A stretch of 64,000 nucleotides of DNA from Gammaproteobacteria bacterium (GCA_018826895.1 JAHJYA010000067.1:62001-126000); one strand, 5' to 3'. Shown: positions 20,982 to 28,911, numbered from the stretch's first letter. Program-made: numbers and translations. The notes: generated by a model from the sequence alone, not told the origin.

Positions 20982-21270
20982 TCTATAACAATGCATTGCA
21001 GCAAGTAGCCCGGATACCCAACGCGCCCCATTAGCGGATGAGAAAAGCGTCATCCACCCTACGCGGTAGCATGCAGTTGGTGGCCTGTAGGGTGGACAAC
21101 GCGAAGCTTGTCCACCGTGATGCGTCCAGAACAGCCATCACCTATCTGGCAATACGATTCGGTATTGGCCGCGTCTACGGGTGGTTGTCGGTTGGTGGAA
21201 CTGGCTGCTCGTCGTTATCGCGTCGACTCTCTAAAAATCTCGCGGCTAAAGCCCCTCCCACACGCTGTAT
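20982..21270. repeat. Right border of the island: dispersed Pseudomonas repeats
   Basis: No gene is supported. TCTATAACAATGC right after the SIR2-gene stop resembles the left end of another attC site, apparently truncated. From 21009 come repeats of host type: CATCCACCCTACG and GTAGGGTGGACAACGCGAAG (21051-21115), an inverted pair common in Pseudomonas intergenic DNA, and a REP half-site GCGGCTAAAGCCCCTCCCAC at 21242-21261 next to the phoQ stop. Confidence 0.6.
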
Positions 21271-22653
21271 CTAGTCGTAGAGCCGAATACGAAAGCAGGC
21301 GCCGCCGAGGGGGGAGTCGTCGAGGCTGAGCTCGCCTTCGTAGCTGTCGATGATGTCTTTGACTACAGCGGTGCCGATGCCTTGGCCGGGGTGTTGGGCG
21401 TCGAGGCGGACGCCGCGTTCGAGGATGCGCGCACGTTGGTCGGGGGGGATGCCGGGACCGTCGTCTTCCACGCAGAGGTCGCACACGCCATTGCGCAGCC
21501 GGGCGCTGACTTTGACCTGGCCGAGGCACAGGCGGTAGGCGTTTTCCAACAGGTTGCCGAGCAGTTCGAGCAGCGCGCCGCGCTCCATGGGCACCAATAG
21601 TGCGATGTCGAAGTCGCGCAGCACGCGCACCTGTTTATCGCGGTAGACCTTGTCCAGTGCGCTGCACAGGGTGTCGAGCAGTGGTTCCAGGGCGACCTGA
21701 TGGCGGATCAAGCCGCTTTTACGCAGGCTGGCGCGCTGCAGTTGGTAGTCGATCTGCTGGCTCATGCGCTCGACTTGGCCTTGCAGAATCTGCGCTTGCT
21801 CACGCTGGCGGGTTTCGGCGGCGATCACGTCACCGACGCTTTGCAGCACCGACAGCGGGGTTTTCAGGCTGTGCGCCAGGTCGTCGAGCGAGTGCCGGTA
21901 GCGCTCGCGCTGGCGCCGTTCGCTGTCGAGCAGGCGGTTGAGCGAGCGGGTCAGGCGCAGCAGCTCGCGCGGGTGGTCGGCGCTCAGGCGCTCGCGGGTG
22001 CCGGATTCCACTTCATCGAGTTCGGCACTCAGCCCGCGCAGGCTGCGAAAGCCCCAGGTCAGGCCAAACCAGAGCAGCCCGAGCAACAGCAACAGGGCGC
22101 CGCCAAGCCACAGGTAGAGCTGGTTCATAAAACCGTTATAGAGAGCCTGATAGTCGCGGTTGGGCTGCATGGTGACCACGCTGAAGGCCGCGGCCTGGCC
22201 GCGCAGCAGGTCGATCTCCACGTCATAGACGAAGAACACCTCGCCGCGCCCATCGTCCATGCGCACGAACTCGTGGCCACGGCCGTCGTAGCGCGGCCGA
22301 TAGTGGATGCTTTCGTCTTCGGAGGAGCGCGAGCGCCAGACCAGGTTGCCATCGCGATCGTAGATAAAGCCCAGCAGCTTGGCGTCCAGGGAGTCGAATT
22401 CCTCGTCGGGCAGTTGCTCGGGCATGCGCAGCTGGCCGCCTTCACTGCGCGCGGCGGACACCAGCGAGGCGGCGTCGGCAGCCAGGCGTTTTTCGATGGA
22501 CTGCTCCATGGCGATAACGAAGGCGCCGCGCAACGCCGGCAACAGCGCCAGCATAAACAGCACGGCGAGCACCGTGGCACCCAGCATCAGGCGCAGGCGC
22601 AGGGAGAAACGCCGCTGCCAGGGCGAGGGAATCGGCAGAGGGTGTTGCATCAC
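21271..22653 (-). CDS. phoQ: Sensor histidine kinase PhoQ
   Basis: 460-aa membrane sensor for low Mg2+ and cationic peptides, partner of PhoP. TM1 is near residues 23-46, followed by a periplasmic sensor of about 130 residues and TM2 near 180-203 (LWLGGALLLLLGLLWFGL). Then come a HAMP-like linker, the H-box DDLAHSLKTPLSVLQS with phospho-accepting His, and the ATP-binding motifs NLLENAYR, VEDDGPGIP and GQGIGTAVVKDI. It overlaps phoP by 4 nt. The acidic loop DGRGEVFFVYDVEIDL is in keeping with a metal-binding sensor. Confidence 0.92.
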   Translation of the reverse strand: MMQHPLPIPSPWQRRFSLRLRLMLGATVLAVLFMLALLPALRGAFVIAMEQSIEKRLAADAASLVSAARSEGGQLRMPEQLPDEEFDSLDAKLLGFIYDRDGNLVWRSRSSEDESIHYRPRYDGRGHEFVRMDDGRGEVFFVYDVEIDLLRGQAAAFSVVTMQPNRDYQALYNGFMNQLYLWLGGALLLLLGLLWFGLTWGFRSLRGLSAELDEVESGTRERLSADHPRELLRLTRSLNRLLDSERRQRERYRHSLDDLAHSLKTPLSVLQSVGDVIAAETRQREQAQILQGQVERMSQQIDYQLQRASLRKSGLIRHQVALEPLLDTLCSALDKVYRDKQVRVLRDFDIALLVPMERGALLELLGNLLENAYRLCLGQVKVSARLRNGVCDLCVEDDGPGIPPDQRARILERGVRLDAQHPGQGIGTAVVKDIIDSYEGELSLDDSPLGGACFRIRLYD

Positions 22654-23327
22654 CGGCAGCGCTCGGTAAACAGGTAGCCCTGGCCGCGCACGGTGTCGAT
22701 AGGTTTGAAGCCCGTCTCGCCTTCCAGCTTGCGCCGCAGGCGGCCGACCAGCACTTCGATAACGTTGGCGTCGCGCTCCTCGTCATCGGGGTAAAGCTGT
22801 TCGATCAGCCGCTCTTTGGGCACCACCTGCTGCTGATGCAGCATCAGGTATTCGAGGATGCGGTATTCGTAGGCCGTCAGGTGCAGGTTCGTGCCCTGCA
22901 TGCTGGCCTGCTTGCGGTTAAGGTCCAGTTGCAGCGGGCCAGCCTCGATGGTCGCCTGGGTAAAACCGCTGGAGCGGCGCAGCAGCGCATTGAGCCGCGC
23001 CTCCAGCTCCTCGAACTGGAAGGGTTTGACCACATAATCATCCGCGCCGCCAGCCAGACCCTCGACCTTGTCCTGCCAATTGCCACGGGCGGTGAGGATC
23101 AGAATAGGGAACTGCTTGCCCTGCCCGCGCAGCTGGCGGATCAGGTCCAGCCCGCTGATGCCGGGCAGGCCCAGGTCGATCACGGCGAGGTCATGATGGT
23201 ATTGCTCGGCGCGGTACAGCGCCTCTTCGGCACTGGCGACCGCATCCACCTGATGCCCCTGCTCACCCAGCCGGGTATACAGGTGGTGACGCAGCAGCGC
23301 CTCGTCCTCCACGATCAGCAGCTTCAT
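22650..23327 (-). CDS. phoP: Response regulator PhoP
   Basis: 225-aa OmpR-family regulator. The receiver domain has the acidic pair EDE near residue 7, phospho-acceptor Asp in VIDLGLPG near 51, and Lys in VVKPF near 101. The C-terminal winged helix has LTAYEYRILEYLM and DANVIEVLVGRLRRKL. It is transcribed with oprH upstream and phoQ downstream, as in P. aeruginosa. Confidence 0.95.
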   Translation of the reverse strand: MKLLIVEDEALLRHHLYTRLGEQGHQVDAVASAEEALYRAEQYHHDLAVIDLGLPGISGLDLIRQLRGQGKQFPILILTARGNWQDKVEGLAGGADDYVVKPFQFEELEARLNALLRRSSGFTQATIEAGPLQLDLNRKQASMQGTNLHLTAYEYRILEYLMLHQQQVVPKERLIEQLYPDDEERDANVIEVLVGRLRRKLEGETGFKPIDTVRGQGYLFTERCR

Positions 23328-23445
23328 GGTGCTGTCCCTCTTTTGCCTGTTGCGCGTGCGCCAAAGCCGGGCCTGACTTCCCGAGGCGGCGACGCAATGC
23401 GCGCAACCGTATCAGGAGGCCAGACCCGGCTCCAGCTGTCATGTA

Positions 23446-24051
23446 TTAGAACTTGTAGTTGGCACCCAGGTAGAACTGCGAGCTGCTGTGCAGATCGAGT
23501 GAGCCGGCTTTGCCTGCGTCATGGGGCGACATTTCGGTGCTGGCGTTGGTGCGCAGGTAACGGTAGCCGCCCTCGACCGAGGTGTTGGCGGTGATGTCCT
23601 GGATCACCCCGGCCTGCAGGCCGATGGCATAGCCGATATCGGAGTCACGGCTGAAGCCGCGGCTTTCCTGGTCCAGTTTGACCAGGCCGGCGGTGGCGCC
23701 GCCAAACAGCTTGGTGTTGTAGTCACCAACGGGCAGGAACAGATCGTAGCTGCCGAGCAGGTTCTGCTGACGCAGCTTGAAGCCGTCCGAGCTGTCGGAG
23801 ACATTCTCATAGGTGGCGTAGTAGCGGCCGTCAGCGGTCTGCTGGCCGGCGCGTACGCCCCAGGTGCCGCTGTCGTTGATCACATTATCCAACGCCGGGT
23901 TGTCCAGGTTACGATTCAGTGCGCTGGATTTCTGAATGTTGTTGTCGGTCTGGCCCCAGGTCAGGCCGGCGAAATTATCGGCCGCTTGCGCCATGGCGGT
24001 ACCGAAGGCGAGCGTGCTTGCGAGGGCCAGCTTGGTCAGAGTGAATTTCAT
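23446..24051 (-). CDS. oprH: Outer membrane protein OprH
   Basis: 201-aa small beta-barrel protein of the outer membrane that stabilises lipopolysaccharide when divalent cations are scarce. The signal peptide is MKFTLTKLALASTLAFGTAMAQA. Alternating aromatic/polar strands follow, ending in the outer-membrane C-terminal pattern QFYLGANYKF with terminal Phe. I use the ATG at 24051; the ORF-track extension adds 17 residues before the signal peptide. It is the first gene of the oprH-phoP-phoQ operon. Confidence 0.92.
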   Translation of the reverse strand: MKFTLTKLALASTLAFGTAMAQAADNFAGLTWGQTDNNIQKSSALNRNLDNPALDNVINDSGTWGVRAGQQTADGRYYATYENVSDSSDGFKLRQQNLLGSYDLFLPVGDYNTKLFGGATAGLVKLDQESRGFSRDSDIGYAIGLQAGVIQDITANTSVEGGYRYLRTNASTEMSPHDAGKAGSLDLHSSSQFYLGANYKF

Positions 24052-24139
24052 GGAGTGTTCCTCTTTCAGGTGGCAAAGGGTTGTTAATCCAACGCCATGC
24101 ATACTGCCAACCTGCTCCTGAACACCGCCTTAACCCCCA

Positions 24140-24156
24140 CTGAACCTAAGCTGAAC
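24140..24156 (-). promoter_or_regulatory. PhoP box upstream of oprH
   Basis: Minus-strand GTTCAG-N5-GTTCAG, an exact direct repeat about 90 nt before the oprH start codon. It matches the Pseudomonas PhoP recognition pattern as I know it. It predicts positive autoregulation of oprH-phoP-phoQ. I could not place the -10 box with confidence. Confidence 0.85.
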
Positions 24157-24187
24157 AACACTTTAACGCCGCACAAACACCGCCATC

Positions 24188-24539
24188 CCGTAGGAGCGTC
24201 GCCCCGGCGCGAAGCCGTTTGGCGTTCTGAAGCACCGCTGGATGGCCACTATTCGTCGCGGGGCGCGACTCCCACGAAGATCTCAAAAGCACCGTCGCCA
24301 CGCCCACGCCGCTATAACACAGGCAAAAAAACGGGAGCCTTCGCAGGCTCCCGCACTCATTCTCAGAGAAAACGCCAGCACCCACCCGGGCGCTCGCTCA
24401 ACAACCTCACCTACGCTCCCTTGGAAGCGCATCACCAGTCTGGCAAAGCGCGCTGCATTTCTCCGTTTAGCTTTGTTGTTGCTATGCAACCTTTTGTAAA
24501 CGCCAGCGGCGCTGGCGATACACAGGGCGAGCCGGCAAA
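24188..24539. other. Noncoding gap between oprH and the PPTase gene
   Basis: About 350 nt without a supported protein gene. It contains a REP-like inverted pair (GTAGGAGCGTCGCCCC near 24189 and GGGGCGCGACTCCCAC near 24259) and a strong minus-strand terminator (24326-24354) that ends no annotated gene. GCCAGCGGCGCTGGC at 24502-24516 is a short palindrome. Confidence 0.6.
24326..24354 (-). terminator. Orphan intrinsic terminator, minus strand
   Basis: On the minus strand GCGGGAGCCTGCGAAGGCTCCCG forms an 8-9 bp GC-rich stem followed by TTTTTTT. The nearest upstream gene on this strand is about 1.2 kb away, beyond the oppositely oriented PPTase gene, so the terminator probably ends a small RNA starting within roughly 24400-24520. 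Confidence 0.75.
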
Positions 24540-25259
24540 ATGCCGCCCATGATCAGATCCCATTTACCGAGCTGCTGCTCGCCGCTACAGACCCACTGGC
24601 CCCTGCCCCATGCATTGCAAGCGGTCACGCTGGTCAGCACTCAATTCAACCCTGAGCAATTCGAGCCCGACGACTTCCAGCGCTGCGCCATCGCTCCGGT
24701 GCGCGGTGTGGCCAAGCGTCAGGCCGAGCACCTGGCTGGGCGCCTGTGTGCCCGTGAGGCGCTGTGGCGCCAGGCGGCGATTGATGGCGTACCGGCGGTG
24801 GGCGAAGACCGCGCGCCACAGTGGCCAGCCGCCGTGTGTGGGTCGATCACCCATGGTCATGGCTGGGCAGCAGCGGTGGTCGGTGAGCGCAACCAGTGGC
24901 GTGGCCTGGGCCTGGATGTGGAACAGCGTCTGGCGCCTGAGCGTGCCCTCAACCTGGCCAGCGAGCTGCTGACCCCAGCCGAGCTGCAACGCCTGCAGGG
25001 GCTGGATGAAACGGCCCAGGCGCTGCAGATCACCCTGACCTTCTCGCTCAAGGAGAGCCTGTTCAAGGCGCTGTATCCCCTGGCCGGGGTGCGCTTTTAC
25101 TTTCAGGATGCCGAGGTGCTCAGCTACACGCCCGACGGCCACGCCCAGCTGCGCCTGCTGACGCACCTGAGCGACAGCTGGCCGGCGGGTAGCCCGTTGC
25201 AGGGGCAGTTCAGCGTATGGCCCGAGCAGGTGCTGACCCTGGTTGCTATCCCGGCGTAA
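24540..25259 (+). CDS. 4'-phosphopantetheinyl transferase (EntD/PcpS type)
   Basis: Transfers phosphopantetheine from CoA to carrier proteins of fatty-acid, siderophore or other synthases. At 239 aa it has EntD-family length. Motifs: KRQAEHLAGRLCAREAL near residue 58, SITHGHGWAAAV near 101, the metal-binding GLDVEQ near 122, and FSLKESLFKALYP near 168. A second ATG three codons in is an alternative start. It is divergent from the oprH operon. Pseudomonas usually has a single such enzyme, so this may also serve AcpP. Confidence 0.92.
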   Translation: MPPMIRSHLPSCCSPLQTHWPLPHALQAVTLVSTQFNPEQFEPDDFQRCAIAPVRGVAKRQAEHLAGRLCAREALWRQAAIDGVPAVGEDRAPQWPAAVCGSITHGHGWAAAVVGERNQWRGLGLDVEQRLAPERALNLASELLTPAELQRLQGLDETAQALQITLTFSLKESLFKALYPLAGVRFYFQDAEVLSYTPDGHAQLRLLTHLSDSWPAGSPLQGQFSVWPEQVLTLVAIPA

Positions 25260-25275
25260 GCCCCGCCCCAATCGT

Positions 25276-25573
25276 TAGGGTCTGTTCCCGTTTCGTCGCG
25301 AGCCGCGTTGCTGCGAAAAATCTCGCCAGGCCGGGCGGCGTTCCGCTAGGCGGAGGACGCAGGGAATGGACTCGCCGTCCACGTTGTTCCCTTGCCAAGT
25401 CCTCCAACAACGCATGGCGAGATTTTGCGCGCAACCCGCAGGGCCGGGCCCGTTTTAGCGCGATGCTGCGTTTCTCGATGGCTCATTTAGCCCACTAAAC
25501 TTCGCATCTCGTGCCTTGCCTCGCGCTCAAACTGGCTCCGGCGCGGCCGCGAACGAAACGGGAACAGACCCTA
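25276..25573. mobile_element. Miniature inverted-repeat transposable element (MITE)
   Basis: 298 bp bounded by perfect inverted repeats: TAGGGTCTGTTCCCGTTTCG at the left and CGAAACGGGAACAGACCCTA at the right. There is no transposase gene inside. The flanking TA at each end is consistent with a TA target duplication as made by IS630/Tc1-type transposases, which would mobilise it in trans. It sits just after the PPTase gene and touches the end of the next minus-strand gene, whose TAG stop is formed at its right end. Confidence 0.85.
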
Positions 25574-26182
25574 GGGCTGCTTGAACGCCTTGCGCGGCAC
25601 GGCGTGCAGCATGCGCACGCGCTCGTCGACAACGTGTAGCGTCAGCCCGCGCTGGGGATAGACCCAGGCCTGCCCATCGGCCAATTCCAGACGCAGACGC
25701 GGCGCGCCGAGGGTGCTGGCGATGGCATCAGCCGGCTGATCATCGGGTGCCAGCAACTGCAGGTTGATAATGCGGTAGCGGCTCATCTGCTCCAGCAGCG
25801 GCCGGCCCAGTTGCTGCTCGCCCCCGCCGGGCGCGGCATTCACTGCTGCCAGCAAGCTGTCGCGCTCGGCCGCGCTGAGCTCCAGCTCGGCATCCAGTTG
25901 CCAGATCCCGCCCTCGACCTGCAGTGCCACCCGGTAGAACAGTCGCGCACCGTCCAGCCTGGGCTGCAGCCACAACTCGGCGTCCTCGGCGGCCGGTAAC
26001 TGGGACATCGCCAGGCGGTCATCGGCCAGAGGCGTGAGCACCGCCCGGTCAAAATCGGCCAGCCAGGGCAAAGGCGCTGCCGGTGCGCGCTCGCGCATTA
26101 GCCAGGCACCCCAGGCAAAAAACAGCACGCCGATCAGCGTAATGATCAGCAGGTGCTGAGGGCGCAGTGGCGGACGCGACAT
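25571..26182 (-). CDS. Conserved membrane-anchored protein of unknown function
   Basis: 203 aa from the ATG at 26182, which has a GGAGATCC site; the ORF-track start 10 codons upstream runs into the rpoH terminator. One N-terminal membrane helix is visible (LLIITLIGVLFFAWGAWLM, residues 9-27), with the rest predicted periplasmic and no motif I recognise. Its position next to rpoH matches a hypothetical gene seen there in P. aeruginosa. The TAG stop codon is supplied by the adjacent MITE, so the C-terminus may differ from the ancestral one. Confidence 0.8.
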   Translation of the reverse strand: MSRPPLRPQHLLIITLIGVLFFAWGAWLMRERAPAAPLPWLADFDRAVLTPLADDRLAMSQLPAAEDAELWLQPRLDGARLFYRVALQVEGGIWQLDAELELSAAERDSLLAAVNAAPGGGEQQLGRPLLEQMSRYRIINLQLLAPDDQPADAIASTLGAPRLRLELADGQAWVYPQRGLTLHVVDERVRMLHAVPRKAFKQP

Positions 26183-26200
26183 AAAGGATCTCCAGACAGT

Positions 26201-26228
26201 AAAAAGCCGCACCTGGATAGGTGCGGCT
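26201..26228 (-). terminator. Intrinsic terminator of rpoH
   Basis: Minus-strand AGCCGCACCTATCCAGGTGCGGCT followed by TTTT, about 30 nt after the rpoH stop. It leaves only about 20 nt before the next start codon, so that gene must use read-through or a promoter overlapping the terminator. Confidence 0.9.
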
Positions 26229-26257
26229 CCTGTAACAGCAATGCAGCCCTGAGATGA

Positions 26258-27112
26258 TCAGGCAGCGATCGAGCCCTTGAGCTTGTTCATCGCGTTCTTT
26301 TCCAACTGACGAATACGCTCGGCCGAGACGTTGTACTTGGCCGCCAGCTCGTGCAGCGTGGCTTTCTCTTCGGCCAGCCAGCGCTGGTAGAGAATGTCGC
26401 GGCTGCGCTCGTCCAGACCTTCCAGCGCTTCGTGCAGGTTCGCGGTGGAGCTGTCGCTCCAGTCCGAGTCCTCCAGCTGGCGCGCCGGATCGTAGCGGTT
26501 GTCTTCCAGGTACTGCGCCGGGGAGTGGAAAGCACTCTCGTCATCGGCATCGGCAGCCGGGTCGAAGGCCATATCGTGGCCCGTCAGGCGGCTTTCCATC
26601 TCACGCACTTCGCGCGGCTCGACGCCCAGGCTTGCAGCTACGGCATGCACTTCGTCGTTGTTCAGCCAGGCCAGACGCTTCTTCTGGCTGCGCAGATTGA
26701 AGAACAGCTTGCGTTGCGCCTTGGTGGTGGCAACTTTGACAATGCGCCAGTTCTTAAGGATGAACTCGTGAATCTCGGCGCGAATCCAGTGCACGGCGAA
26801 GGACACCAAGCGCACACCCATTTCCGGGTTGAAGCGTTTGACCGCCTTCATCAGGCCGACGTTGCCTTCCTGGATCAGGTCAGCCTGGGCCAAGCCGTAA
26901 CCGGAGTAACTGCGGGCGATATGCACGACAAAACGCAGGTGGGCGAGCACCATCTGCCGAGCGGCTTCGAGGTCCTGCTTATAGAAAAGATTGCCGGCCA
27001 GCTCGCGTTCCTGCTCCGGGGTCAGCAGCGGGATGCTGTTGACCGCGTGCACGTAGGCCTCCAGGTTTGCGCCTGGGACCAAGGCATGAACAGGTTGCAA
27101 AGAAGTGGACAT
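26258..27112 (-). CDS. rpoH: Heat-shock sigma factor RpoH (sigma-32)
   Basis: 284-aa sigma factor that directs RNA polymerase to heat-shock promoters. Region 2 has [33 protein letters not shown] and the RpoH-box-like QRKLFFNLR near residue 130. Region 4 has [26 protein letters not shown]. The ATG at 27112 has a GGAGG ribosome-binding site; the ORF-track start 13 codons upstream lies in the leader. It follows ftsYEX on the same strand. Confidence 0.97.
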   Translation of the reverse strand: MSTSLQPVHALVPGANLEAYVHAVNSIPLLTPEQERELAGNLFYKQDLEAARQMVLAHLRFVVHIARSYSGYGLAQADLIQEGNVGLMKAVKRFNPEMGVRLVSFAVHWIRAEIHEFILKNWRIVKVATTKAQRKLFFNLRSQKKRLAWLNNDEVHAVAASLGVEPREVREMESRLTGHDMAFDPAADADDESAFHSPAQYLEDNRYDPARQLEDSDWSDSSTANLHEALEGLDERSRDILYQRWLAEEKATLHELAAKYNVSAERIRQLEKNAMNKLKGSIAA

Positions 27113-27141
27113 TTGAATCCTCCGACTCATGAATCTGATGC

Positions 27142-27170
27142 AGTGTAGCACTGAGCACTCTGACTAGGAA
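27142..27170 (-). promoter_or_regulatory. Probable rpoH promoter
   Basis: Minus-strand extended -10 TGCTACACT with a weak -35 TTCCTA at 17-bp spacing, about 35 nt before the rpoH ATG. The -35 box overlaps one arm of the palindrome at 27164-27189. Other promoters in the gap are possible. Confidence 0.5.
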
Positions 27171-27189
27171 CGCACATACAAGTTCCTAG
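27164..27189. promoter_or_regulatory. Perfect 8-bp inverted repeat in the rpoH upstream region
   Basis: CTAGGAAC-N10-GTTCCTAG. No T tract follows on either strand, so it is not a terminator. Its position across the putative -35 box suggests an operator. Confidence 0.6.
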
Positions 27190-27223
27190 CCAGATAGTCA
27201 ATATCAAGCAAATCAATACTTTA

Positions 27224-28243
27224 CTAGCGCGGCGCCAATTCGCTCAAGTGCCGCGCCACCGCCAGCCAGGCGCCAATGTAACCCAACAGCACCGCGCCGA
27301 GCACCAGCGAAAAACCATCGCCCAGCGGCACACCGCCCAGGGCGAAATCGCTGCCATATAAACCGGCTAGACGCACCACGGCGTCGTTGAGCCAGTTCAG
27401 CCCGTAAGCCAGTACCAGCCAGGCCAGCAAGCCGGCACCCAGACCGTAAAGCGCGCCCATATAAAGGAAGGGCCGCCGCACGTAGCTGTCGGTGCCGCCG
27501 ACCAGCTTGATCACCTCGATTTCGGTGCGCCGGTTCTCGATGTGCAAACGGATGGTGTTGCCGATCACCAGCAGTAGGGCCAGCACCAGCAGCAGGGTCA
27601 GGCCGAAGACGAAGCGGTCGCCCAGCTTGAGAATCGCGGTAAGCCGCTCGACCCAGAGCAGGTCGAGCTGCGCCTGCTCCACGCCGGGCAGTTCGGCCAG
27701 GCGCTGGCGCAGGGCTTCGAGGGTGGCTTTATCGACTTCGGCCGGGGTCACCAGGACCACGCCCGGTAGCGGGTTTTCCGGCAGTTCGCGCAGCGCCTGA
27801 CCCAGGCCCGACTCCTGCTGGAACGCCTGCAGCGCCTGTTCGCGGCTGATCCACTCGGCTTCGGCAACATCGTCCAGGCCAGCGATCTGCTCGCGCAACG
27901 CCTGACCCTGGCTGTCACTGGTTTCCAGGGTGAGAAATACCGATATCTGCGCAGCGCGCTGCCACGAGCCACCGAGGCGCTCGACGTTGTCCAGCAGCAG
28001 GGCCAGGCCCATCGGCAGGCTCAGGGCCACGGCCATCACCAGGCAGGTGAAGAAGCTGCCGACCGGTTGCCGCGCGAGGCGGCGCAGGCTGTCGGACAGG
28101 CTCGCGCGGTGCGCCTCCAGCCAGGCGCGCAATTGGCTGCGCAGGTCCGGGCCGTCCGGGGTTGGCGCGGCCGGGGCGGGCTTTTTCGGCGCGGCGCCGA
28201 CACGCTGGGCCGGTTGCGGTGGCGGGATGCGGGTGGCGCTCAT
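27224..28243 (-). CDS. ftsX: Cell division protein FtsX
   Basis: Permease partner of FtsE that links the divisome to peptidoglycan hydrolases; 339 aa. It has a soluble proline-rich N-terminus, TM1 near residues 66-86, a periplasmic loop containing LPGVEQAQLDLLWVERLTAI, and three C-terminal TM segments (LTLLLVLALLLVIGNT, ALYGLGAGLLAWLVLAYG, SLVLGAVLLGYIGAWLAV). The start overlaps the ftsE stop by 1 nt (TGATG). Confidence 0.96.
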   Translation of the reverse strand: MSATRIPPPQPAQRVGAAPKKPAPAAPTPDGPDLRSQLRAWLEAHRASLSDSLRRLARQPVGSFFTCLVMAVALSLPMGLALLLDNVERLGGSWQRAAQISVFLTLETSDSQGQALREQIAGLDDVAEAEWISREQALQAFQQESGLGQALRELPENPLPGVVLVTPAEVDKATLEALRQRLAELPGVEQAQLDLLWVERLTAILKLGDRFVFGLTLLLVLALLLVIGNTIRLHIENRRTEIEVIKLVGGTDSYVRRPFLYMGALYGLGAGLLAWLVLAYGLNWLNDAVVRLAGLYGSDFALGGVPLGDGFSLVLGAVLLGYIGAWLAVARHLSELAPR

Positions 28244-28911
28244 CAGACCGCCTCCCCATCGCCAATCAGGCGGCCGCGCTGCAGGGTCAACATGCGATGG
28301 CGCATACGCGCGATCAGGGCCAGGTCGTGGCTGGCGATCAGCACGCTGGTGCCGAGTTTGTTGATGTCTTCAAACACGCCCATGATTTCCGCCGCCAGAC
28401 GCGGGTCGAGGTTGCCGGTGGGTTCGTCAGCGAGCAGCAAGGCCGGCTGATGGACGATGGCGCGGGCAATACCGACGCGCTGCTGCTGACCGGTGGAAAG
28501 GTCGCCCGGAAACTGCTCGGCCTTGTCCGACAGCGACACCCGCTCCAGCGCCGAGCCGACCCGCGTGCCAATATCGGCCTTGGACAAGCCGAGAATCTGC
28601 AACGGCAGGGCGACGTTGTCGAACACGCTGCGGTCGAACAGCAGCTGATGATTCTGAAACACCACACCGATCTGCCGGCGCAGGAAGGGGATCTGCGCGT
28701 TAGTGATCTGCCCCAGATCCTGCCCGGCGAGCAGCAGTTTGCCGCTGGTCGGCCGCTCCATCGCCAGCAGCAGGCGCAACAGGGTGCTCTTGCCAGCGCC
28801 GGAGTGGCCGGTGACGAACAGAAACTCGCCGCGACGCACGCGAAAGCTCAGTTCGTGCAGCCCGACGTGCCCGTTGGGGTAACGCTTACCGACCTGCTCG
28901 AAGCGAATCAT
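28243..28911 (-). CDS. ftsE: Cell division ATP-binding protein FtsE
   Basis: 222-aa ABC ATPase. Walker A GHSGAGKST near residue 36, Q-loop VVFQNHQLL, signature LSTGQQQRVGIARA near 139, Walker B LLLADEPTGNLD near 160, and switch His in IASHD. It pairs with FtsX at the septum. It starts within the TAATG overlap with ftsY. Confidence 0.97.
   Translation of the reverse strand: MIRFEQVGKRYPNGHVGLHELSFRVRRGEFLFVTGHSGAGKSTLLRLLLAMERPTSGKLLLAGQDLGQITNAQIPFLRRQIGVVFQNHQLLFDRSVFDNVALPLQILGLSKADIGTRVGSALERVSLSDKAEQFPGDLSTGQQQRVGIARAIVHQPALLLADEPTGNLDPRLAAEIMGVFEDINKLGTSVLIASHDLALIARMRHRMLTLQRGRLIGDGEAV

Noticed and set aside
21038-21329. Short plus-strand ORFs next to the SIR2 gene (78 and 73 aa)
   Set aside because: They consist of dispersed repeats and REP sequence and run into phoQ. 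They are not a third defence gene.
24283-24489. 68-aa minus-strand ORF overlapping the orphan terminator
   Set aside because: It starts at TTG without a convincing ribosome-binding site and reads straight through the terminator. A small RNA explains the region better.
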